Below, piece by piece: positions 1 to 4,968 of a DNA stretch of 10,669 bases; the stretch's first letter is position 1, and the number at the start of each line of letters is the position of its first letter. The DNA is from Opitutia bacterium (GTDB taxonomy: Bacteria > Verrucomicrobiota > Verrucomicrobiia > Opitutales > Seribacteraceae): contig NZLE01000085.1 of the NCBI GenBank assembly GCA_002692605.1, positions 34,345-45,013 of the forward strand, read 5' to 3'. The notes beneath the pieces were generated by a model, which saw only the letters and a list, made by a program, of their open reading frames with translations, was not told the DNA's origin and did not search any database. The position numbers and the translations under genes were made by a program.

Positions 1-1111
1 AAATGACATTGGATTCACCATCTTTATGCAAAAGGACCTGTGATACGTTTATTTCAGGAGTCTTGGGGGGAGCAAACAAAATATCGTCATGAGATGCATT
101 CAAGCGGGAGGCAAAGAGGTCGGGAGTAAGGTTTCCGCCCAAGTGATCGCTCCTTCCCGTGGCCACGTGACATGTACCGAAAATCTTTTCATCTTGGATG
201 TCTTTACCGGAAAAAGGAAGTATTTGAGTACCAAAACCCAACTCGCCTATAATTCCTGTCGCCGGATCCTCCTTCAATTGGCGGTTTCGCGCATCAACGA
301 GAGAAGAATCCCCCTTGATGAAAACCGCCTCCCGAATGGCGCCATCGGACACAACCATTTCCGCGATCGTTCCATCGGAAAATTGAAAGGGAAAGGAACC
401 GTTGGCGCCGGTAGGTACGAAATAAACCTCACCCGCCGGTAAGTTGGCAACGTCAGGCTTGCCGGGAGGACAAAGACCATGACTCTTTTGCGCGGTTTGC
501 CCTTCGCAATCGATGCGAAGCTGATACTTCCTGTCGCCTAATTCGAATTCGAGTTCGAAAAAATCGGCTTGATCAAGAACCGAGCGAAAGGTCTCGGCTT
601 GCTCGGAAATCACACGATAATCAACGGACAGACCCGATCCGAGGATCGTTTCATTGACCCCATGAAGAGTGGCTCCTCGGAATCCATATTTTTTGGCCAA
701 AGCGGTGAGCGGTGCAGTCAGGGAATAATCCGTAATCGCAAGGATGAGGTCATATTTTGAGCAGATGTCGTTTTCGAGAGACAAGCTTTTTCCTCCAGCA
801 TCGGTGGCTAAGTCTTCGGGATCCAGATTACTTCCACCTGTTGTCTTGAAGGCAAAGAAATCAATCGTTTCATAACCAAGTTCATCGCACTCTCCCTGCA
901 ACAACGGTTGATAGAAAAATTCGTAGGCTTTGTTTTGAACGGGAAATCGATCCAAATCCTCAAGAAAACGATTGTCGTTCATGAGAGCGAGATCAGGCAA
1001 ATCAATCAGAATACATACCTTGGTCACTGATTCTGATTTCTCACCGAAACATGTTTTCATGAGATTTGTTAAACTGAAGGAAGGAAAACTGGAGAGATCT
1101 GGTAAGTACAT
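1..1111 (-). CDS. M29-type (aminopeptidase T-like) metallopeptidase, C-terminus cut by window edge
   Basis: The minus-strand frame starting at ATG 1111 stays open for 370 codons to the window edge, so the last few dozen residues are missing. The second half matches the M29 aminopeptidase family (COG2309). Candidate metal ligands in family order are Glu228 (LPAGEVYF), Glu290 (GELGFG), His315 (GTCHVATG), and His341 with Asp343 (SHDDILF). Their spacing is close to that of thermophilic aminopeptidase T. M29 enzymes are cytoplasmic dimeric metallopeptidases that remove N-terminal residues from peptides. The N-terminal part (LPDLALMNDNR, then TDYSLTAPLTALAKKYGFRG) is less typical, so this may be a distinct M29-like subfamily. 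No Shine-Dalgarno sequence precedes ATG 1111, and an in-frame ATG at 1060 is a plausible alternative start. The gene lies 29 bases downstream of menA on the same strand and may be cotranscribed. Family assignment is fairly sure; the substrate is unknown. Confidence 0.82.
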   Translation of the reverse strand, partial: MYLPDLSSFPSFSLTNLMKTCFGEKSESVTKVCILIDLPDLALMNDNRFLEDLDRFPVQNKAYEFFYQPLLQGECDELGYETIDFFAFKTTGGSNLDPEDLATDAGGKSLSLENDICSKYDLILAITDYSLTAPLTALAKKYGFRGATLHGVNETILGSGLSVDYRVISEQAETFRSVLDQADFFELEFELGDRKYQLRIDCEGQTAQKSHGLCPPGKPDVANLPAGEVYFVPTGANGSFPFQFSDGTIAEMVVSDGAIREAVFIKGDSSLVDARNRQLKEDPATGIIGELGFGTQILPFSGKDIQDEKIFGTCHVATGRSDHLGGNLTPDLFASRLNASHDDILFAPPKTPEINVSQVLLHKDGESNVI

Positions 1112-1119
1112 GATATAAA

Positions 1120-1125
1120 ATTATA
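1120..1125 (-). promoter_or_regulatory. TATAAT box just upstream of the M29-like gene
   Basis: On the minus strand an exact TATAAT lies in an A+T-rich stretch (1112-1140), only 8 bases before ATG 1111. No recognisable -35 hexamer sits 16-18 bases upstream. If it is a real -10 box, transcription would begin almost at ATG 1111 (a leaderless message), or translation would begin at ATG 1060. It could also be chance in A+T-rich sequence. Confidence 0.3.
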
Positions 1126-1140
1126 AAAAAAATCACACTA

Positions 1141-2019
1141 TCACGATTCCCAAAAGATTCCAAACGCAGTCAGGATGGCGTAGAGAACTACAATGACTGC
1201 TGATAGACCCAAAACATTATTGTAATCCTTGGCCTCGCTTGCTCGAGCGAGCCGGCGTGAAGCCAAAATGCCAAGTGGAACGAGCAGCAGGGTGAATCTT
1301 GCCTGTTCGTAGAAGAGTGTACAAGCCACGGTTGCCCCAAAAAATCCGATTGCATAAAAAAACAAACCGAATTTTTTCCCAAAGAGAACCACAAGAGTAT
1401 TCTTCCCATTTGTTCCATCTTCCTCGAAATCCCGGTAATTATTGACTACAAGCAGATTGTTGATGATGAAACCGACACCAAGACCCATTCCCCAAGAAGG
1501 CGTCCAAAAGATTTCAGCCGAGCACATCAAAACGTATTCGGTCAGGCATACCGCAAGCAAACCAAAGAAAAGAACTACGAAACAATCCCCCAATCCATGA
1601 TAGGCCAAGGGGAATGGTCCGCCCGTGTAAGCCAGAGCTGATAGGACACTCACAATACCGACTCCAAGCAAAAGCCGATTTGCTTGCACAACCTCCATCA
1701 AAAGAATTCCCACGGAAAAGGCGGATACCAAGGAAAGAGCAGTTCCCGCGAGCATCCATTTTGGAGAAATCAAACCCGAAGACACCATACGAGCCGGACC
1801 AATTCGCTCTTTCGTGTCCGCTCCATGTTGAAAATCGAAGTAATCGTTGGCGAAATTTGTCCCAATTTGAATCAAAAGGGCGAAAATCAGGCATAAAGCC
1901 AGAGGAAGGAAATCAAAAAATCCGGTATTTTCTTTGGCTAGGAAGGCGCCAACCAGAACCGGGGCAAACGAGGCAACCAAGGTTTTGGGTCTGGCGGCTA
2001 GTATCCAAGGCTTGATCAT
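1141..2019 (-). CDS. menA: 1,4-dihydroxy-2-naphthoate polyprenyltransferase (MenA, UbiA superfamily)
   Basis: This 292-residue integral membrane prenyltransferase attaches a polyprenyl chain to 1,4-dihydroxy-2-naphthoate, giving demethylmenaquinone in the menaquinone pathway. The N-terminus (WILAARPKTL) is typical of MenA. The first Asp-rich motif is NDYFDFQHGAD at residues 58-68, followed by the family's ERIGPARMVSSG. The second is NNYRDFEEDGTNGKNTL at 193-209. Both bind the Mg-diphosphate of the prenyl donor. About eight or nine hydrophobic segments fill the rest, and the length is normal. The ATG at 2019 has no evident Shine-Dalgarno sequence, but MIKPWILAARPKTL is the expected beginning. 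No other men genes are visible. It follows the pseudopilin cluster by 41 bases and precedes the M29-like gene, and neither neighbour is related in function. UbiA relatives include other aromatic prenyltransferases, but these motifs favour MenA. Confidence 0.92.
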   Translation of the reverse strand: MIKPWILAARPKTLVASFAPVLVGAFLAKENTGFFDFLPLALCLIFALLIQIGTNFANDYFDFQHGADTKERIGPARMVSSGLISPKWMLAGTALSLVSAFSVGILLMEVVQANRLLLGVGIVSVLSALAYTGGPFPLAYHGLGDCFVVLFFGLLAVCLTEYVLMCSAEIFWTPSWGMGLGVGFIINNLLVVNNYRDFEEDGTNGKNTLVVLFGKKFGLFFYAIGFFGATVACTLFYEQARFTLLLVPLGILASRRLARASEAKDYNNVLGLSAVIVVLYAILTAFGIFWES

Positions 2020-2030
2020 CGGAAGAATAA

Positions 2031-2053
2031 ATCAAAACGGGAAGCCTATTCCC
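2031..2053 (-). terminator. Weak hairpin after the pseudopilin cluster
   Basis: Eight bases past the stop of the last pseudopilin gene, the minus strand can form a 5-bp stem GGGAA/TTCCC (2053-2049 with 2043-2039) around a 5-base loop. It is followed by GTTTTGATTT rather than a clean U-tract. It could be a weak intrinsic terminator separating the pilins from menA, but the short stem and interrupted T-run leave this uncertain. Confidence 0.3.
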
Positions 2054-2060
2054 CCAAACT

Positions 2061-2816
2061 CTAGCGTACGATCGCCAGAGGGAATCGGAAATGCTTTCGA
2101 TATTTTTCGGCAACTCTGCGGAAACCGTTCTCTCCTTGAGAAGGATCAGGGATTTTGTAAGGCCATTGAACGTCGACTTGAAGCGCGAGAAATCCGTTGC
2201 TCGGGTGATGTTGGTGTCGGTGAGGGATCGATGGATCTTCGTCGTCCCAACCGAATTGAGTGCACTTGATCAAAAAATATCTCTCTTCCTCGGGAATCCA
2301 CCGGGTCGAATGGGGGAAAGTGGTTTGGTCCTCTTCCGTAAAACCAGTCAACGAGACGGGCAAGTCATCAGGAGTTCTGTTAAAATTTACGATGCCGCCC
2401 AAATCCTTATCAAATTGTTCGATTACTTCCCCCTCTTCCCTTTGCGTGCTATCCAAATAATCCTGCTCCTCTTGCTTGACCACGTGTTCGAACGAAATCA
2501 AATCACCTTGGGCAGTCGCCACCAAAAGAACCTGATAAACCGCAGGGGCTCTCCTCGGATCAAGGGTTGAATTATAGGTTTCCTGAAGTCGATTGGTTCC
2601 CGCTTCGACCAGAGAAAAACCCATTCTTTCCAATTCGACTTGGGTGCCATCGACCAAGCCATAGGCAATCGATTGGTCCTTGACTTGCCCAACACCTTCG
2701 ACTCCCCAAGGCAAAAAGCCAAGCAAGCCACCGATCAGAAAGGCAAAAACCGTTAAGGCAATCACCACCTCCAACAAGGTAAATCCCTTCTTTGCCTTAG
2801 TAACCACCACTTCCAC
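2061..2816 (-). CDS. Prepilin-type pseudopilin, GspI / 'Verru_Chthon cassette B'-like
   Basis: The protein begins with a short basic leader ending at Gly11, then FTLLEVVIALTVFAFLIGG. This is the class III (type IV pilin-like) signal cut by prepilin peptidase, with the conserved Glu5 of the mature protein at residue 16. One transmembrane helix precedes a soluble domain of about 200 residues. The helix end (LLGFLPWGVEGV) recalls GspI/PulJ proteins and the LLPVGL motif of the Verrucomicrobia 'cassette B' family; this comparison is from memory. I chose GTG 2816 because AGGAGG lies 5 bases upstream and the leader then has the usual length. GTG 2810 or 2807 are possible. An ATG at 2876 would add a 20-residue out-of-frame copy of the upstream gene and is unlikely. 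The start overlaps the 3' end of the GspH-like gene by 20 bases, implying coupled translation. It is probably a minor pseudopilin at the tip of a pseudopilus. Confidence 0.82.
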   Translation of the reverse strand: MEVVVTKAKKGFTLLEVVIALTVFAFLIGGLLGFLPWGVEGVGQVKDQSIAYGLVDGTQVELERMGFSLVEAGTNRLQETYNSTLDPRRAPAVYQVLLVATAQGDLISFEHVVKQEEQDYLDSTQREEGEVIEQFDKDLGGIVNFNRTPDDLPVSLTGFTEEDQTTFPHSTRWIPEEERYFLIKCTQFGWDDEDPSIPHRHQHHPSNGFLALQVDVQWPYKIPDPSQGENGFRRVAEKYRKHFRFPLAIVR

Positions 2817-3537
2817 TGGAACCTCCTCTTCCACCAATTCCGAAGTCACTGGAATCCAAAACCGCGAAACCGCCAAATCTTCTCAAAAGAATTCCGGATA
2901 CAGAATTCACGTCATCAAACCTGAGAAGCTTATCGGAGCCCGGAGAAGGAGATCCGTTCGCCAAGACCAACATCGGATAAGAGGGCGTGGAAGAATCACC
3001 TTCGTGCGGACAGACCAAATTCCCTTCGGCATTGAACTCCAGATAACTGAACGCCTGTCCTCCTCCTTCAGTCCGAACGCCCTTGAACGAATCCTTCAAT
3101 TTCATCGAACCCTGCTCATCGTGACTCCAGACCGAGTAGGCCAAGTCGCTCCAGTCATCCGGAGTTGCCACCTTTGAGTCATCATAGGGGAGCAAATACA
3201 CACCATCTTCCAAATACTTTTCCTCTCCCTGCACAACCCATTGGTTCGTCTCATTTGCATCTTGCACGACAATTTCCAAGCATCGGTAAAACTTCTCCTC
3301 ATCCTGTTCGTCATTGCTCACAATCAAGCGGGCAGGCCTTCCATAGAGAGCGGCCTTAGCCCGAGTTTGCTGGACGAGACCCAGCAACTGCCTTTGGGAT
3401 GCTTGCAAAGCGGCCCCTCCTCCCCCGGAAAGAGAAAAGCCGATCATGCCCATCATCACGCCCATGACTGCAAGCACAATCATGAGCTCCATGAGGGTAA
3501 AACCCCTCCGCTCGACTTTTCGTTTGGGGGAAACCAT
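2797..3537 (-). CDS. GspH-like minor pseudopilin with Gly/Ser-rich tail
   Basis: This 246-residue protein has a basic leader (KRKVERRG) cut after Gly12, then FTLMELMIVLAVMGVMMGMIG with the conserved mature Glu5 at residue 17. The segment QQTRAKAALYGRPARLIVSND (about 56-76) matches the GspH/FimT pattern in which the pilin helix leads into a first beta strand. YLEFNAEGNLV (about 165-175) fits the GspH 'F-x-x-x-G' strand. In type II secretion GspH is a minor pseudopilin at or near the pseudopilus tip. The C-terminus (FGIGGRGGSSGSGGY) is Gly/Ser-rich, which is unusual for the family and may be a flexible tail. The gene starts 20 bases after the stop of the second GspG-like gene, without a clear Shine-Dalgarno sequence, and overlaps the next pseudopilin. 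Pilin class is sure; GspH rather than another minor pilin is likely. Confidence 0.85.
   Translation of the reverse strand: MVSPKRKVERRGFTLMELMIVLAVMGVMMGMIGFSLSGGGGAALQASQRQLLGLVQQTRAKAALYGRPARLIVSNDEQDEEKFYRCLEIVVQDANETNQWVVQGEEKYLEDGVYLLPYDDSKVATPDDWSDLAYSVWSHDEQGSMKLKDSFKGVRTEGGGQAFSYLEFNAEGNLVCPHEGDSSTPSYPMLVLANGSPSPGSDKLLRFDDVNSVSGILLRRFGGFAVLDSSDFGIGGRGGSSGSGGY
2822..2827 (-). promoter_or_regulatory. Ribosome-binding site that sets a GTG start
   Basis: A perfect AGGAGG on the minus strand lies inside the end of the GspH-like gene, 5 bases before GTG 2816. It is the strongest Shine-Dalgarno sequence in the window and argues against the upstream ATG at 2876. On the protein level the same bases encode part of the Gly/Ser-rich tail of the preceding gene. 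Confidence 0.65.
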
Positions 3538-3557
3538 AAGATACCTATATCGGTAAC

Positions 3558-4265
3558 CTAATCCCCTTGGAGAAATTTAGCAACATCCCAAGAAAAGGCG
3601 TTCTGAGTATCCCAATCTCCAGTGTCATCAAACAGAACGTAAATTCCGACCTTATCTCGAATAACCTGTAGTTTATCTCTTGCGGCATCCACCACCTCAG
3701 TGTCGTAATCCACCTTCAAGGCGCTGACGATATCTCCCAAATCCTGCTCACTTAATCTGATCAAACCATCCCCATCATGATCCACGAGAATTCTGATCTT
3801 CGGATTTCCCCAAGCGTCGGAAAGATATCTTCCATTGTTTGCTTCTTCTCCCTCCGGATCCACATAGCCGAATTCGTCTTCCCCAAAACTGTGAAATTCC
3901 CTGCCCTTCTTATTTTGAACAAGCAAATCACCCTCCAAACTTTCCCACGAAAAGGAGGACGAATTCCATTTCATTCCGCGAAGGGCGGCAATGAAGGCAT
4001 CATGATTCTCCTCGTCTTCCAGAGAAACCGATACGCCCTCCTCCTCTTCCAGAAGAAAAGGCGGAAAATAGCGGTAGAACTCCTTGTATTGATACAACTG
4101 CGTAACCCAGGCTCGGAAGACGGACTGAGTCTTGGTGACCTTCGAACCGGAAAGCAGGTCGAACACCTTGGGACCAACGATCCCCATGAGAATGCCAATA
4201 ATTGAAATCACCACCAACAATTCGATGAGGGTAAATCCACTGGTTTTTTTTCTTTTCTCGTTCAT
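3558..4265 (-). CDS. GspG-like pseudopilin with an EF-hand-type calcium loop
   Basis: This 235-residue protein has leader MNEKRKKTSG and cleavage after Gly10, then FTLIELLVVISIIGILMGIVG with mature Glu5 at residue 15. After the helix comes an acidic stretch (LLEEEEGVSVSLEDEE, about 71-86), then SDAWGNPKIRI (149-159), which matches the D-x-WGNP signature of GspG-type pseudopilins. Directly after it, residues 162-173 (DHDGDGLIRLSE) fit the canonical EF-hand loop D-x-D-x-DG-x-I-x-x-x-E at every position. Classical GspG binds calcium through a different, non-EF-hand loop, so this is notable. The last 60 residues (DTEVVDAARDKL onward) resemble nothing I recognise. The open frame extends upstream to 4637, but that part overlaps the previous gene out of frame; ATG 4265 gives the normal leader. 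It lies 22 bases after the first GspG-like gene. It is probably a pseudopilus subunit. Confidence 0.86.
   Translation of the reverse strand: MNEKRKKTSGFTLIELLVVISIIGILMGIVGPKVFDLLSGSKVTKTQSVFRAWVTQLYQYKEFYRYFPPFLLEEEEGVSVSLEDEENHDAFIAALRGMKWNSSSFSWESLEGDLLVQNKKGREFHSFGEDEFGYVDPEGEEANNGRYLSDAWGNPKIRILVDHDGDGLIRLSEQDLGDIVSALKVDYDTEVVDAARDKLQVIRDKVGIYVLFDDTGDWDTQNAFSWDVAKFLQGD
3747..3782 (-). other. Canonical EF-hand loop within the pseudopilin
   Basis: Codons for residues 162-173 of the second GspG-like protein spell a 12-residue loop with Asp at positions 1, 3 and 5, Gly at 6, Ile at 8 and Glu at 12. That is the full calcium-coordination pattern of EF-hand and dockerin loops. Calcium binding is inferred. 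No second EF-hand is visible, although DDTGDWDT (213-220) is another acidic turn. Confidence 0.7.
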
Positions 4266-4287
4266 TTGTCTTTCATGCAATCGAAGT

Positions 4288-4905
4288 TTACCACTTTCCC
4301 GGTTCGGAAGGCGGAATGTTATCCATGTCAACCCCCGCCTTTTCAGGGGTGTCGGTGAGTTCGGAATTGAAAGTCGAAGAATCCCCATCCGGACCCTTGC
4401 TAAACAAGAGATAGCCATTATGTCCGTCCGCCCGCGGGTATTCGTACTGATACGGGCTTGTCCACGGATCGACGATGAAAACCTCCTCGTCGAATTGCTT
4501 GCCCTGTACCAAAACGGCGCTATCGATCGAATAGTCCACGATCTCGGATCCATCCATTTTGCCAAGTGTGAAGGTGTCCGCAGGCAAAAAATTGCGGTTT
4601 CTCTCATCCTCGATGGGTTCTCCGAATTCATCCGCAAATCCGGACAAGGCTAGAAAAAGAAGGGTACTCCGGTTATTGGGATCGGAGTTTTGCGTGGTCT
4701 CCGGATAACGCCCAAACTCATTTTTGAATTGTTCGAGCGCCAATTGAAGAGCCTCGATCTCACCCCGGGCTTTCTTTTCCTCTTGGACGGTGAAGACGTA
4801 ACTTGCCCCAGTGAAGGTAATGCCCGCTAAAATCCCGATGATTATGATAACCACCAGCAGTTCAACCAAAGTGAATCCTTTTCTATTTGAGTTCGGGCAA
4901 TTCAT
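4288..4905 (-). CDS. GspG-like major pseudopilin (prepilin-type cleavage/methylation protein)
   Basis: The 205-residue protein has leader MNCPNSNRKG cut after Gly10, then FTLVELLVVIIIIGILAGITF, with mature Glu5 at residue 15. The helix continues as an amphipathic stretch (EEKKARGEIEALQLALEQFKN), then GRYP at 65-68, typical of GspG/PulG. The C-terminal half has DPWTSPYQYEYP (146-157) and GYLLFSKGPDGDSS (164-177). These correspond to the GspG signature D-P-W-G-N-P-Y-x-Y and the calcium-binding loop near G-x-D-G. The length is somewhat above the usual 140-170 residues, with extra loops around 73-140. It would be exported to the inner membrane, processed by a prepilin peptidase and assembled into a pseudopilus. 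It is the first gene of the four-pilin cluster and has a good ribosome-binding site (AGGAG, 10 bases before ATG), consistent with being the major, most expressed subunit. Confidence 0.88.
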   Translation of the reverse strand: MNCPNSNRKGFTLVELLVVIIIIGILAGITFTGASYVFTVQEEKKARGEIEALQLALEQFKNEFGRYPETTQNSDPNNRSTLLFLALSGFADEFGEPIEDERNRNFLPADTFTLGKMDGSEIVDYSIDSAVLVQGKQFDEEVFIVDPWTSPYQYEYPRADGHNGYLLFSKGPDGDSSTFNSELTDTPEKAGVDMDNIPPSEPGKW

Positions 4906-4915
4906 GGAAATTTTG

Positions 4916-4935
4916 CTCCTACCTTCGCAAAGGAG
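4916..4935 (-). promoter_or_regulatory. Ribosome-binding site of first pseudopilin gene, able to form a hairpin
   Basis: On the minus strand AGGAG (4920-4916) lies 10 bases before ATG 4905. Ten bases upstream of it is the exact complement CTCCT (4935-4931), giving a possible 5-bp stem that would hide the ribosome-binding site. An alternative 4-bp hairpin CCTT/AAGG (4933-4930 with 4925-4922) would leave AGGAG free. The Shine-Dalgarno call is firm; the regulatory switch is inference. Confidence 0.5.
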
Positions 4936-4941
4936 GGTGCT

Positions 4942-4964
4942 TTGTCAACTTTATCATATGACAA
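4942..4964. repeat. Inverted repeat between murJ and the pseudopilin cluster
   Basis: TTGTCA (4942-4947) and TGACAA (4959-4964) form perfect 6-base arms around 11 bases, starting 4 bases past the murJ stop. The minus strand reads TATGAT within the spacer (4958-4953), resembling a -10 box that would give a 5' leader of about 40 bases for the pilin operon. The 6-base arms could be an operator. There is no T-run, so it does not look like a terminator. Confidence 0.35.
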
Positions 4965-4968
4965 CCAA

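Noticed and set aside
89..442. A 117-codon plus-strand open frame near the left edge
   Set aside because: It lies opposite the M29-like gene, whose minus-strand frame has conserved metal-ligand motifs and is open for 370 codons.
2817..2876. N-terminal extension of the GspI-like gene to ATG 2876
   Set aside because: The extra residues are an out-of-frame reading of the upstream gene, would bury the prepilin signal behind a 30-residue leader, and a strong AGGAGG favours GTG 2816.
4266..4637. N-terminal extension of the second GspG-like gene to ATG 4637
   Set aside because: It overlaps most of the end of the first GspG-like gene in another frame, and prepilin leaders are short; ATG 4265 gives a normal 10-residue leader.
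4919..4948. Sigma-70 promoter using TTGACA at 4948-4943 on the minus strand
   Set aside because: At 17-18 bases downstream there is only AAGGTA or AGGTAG, which overlaps the ribosome-binding site and does not resemble a -10 box.
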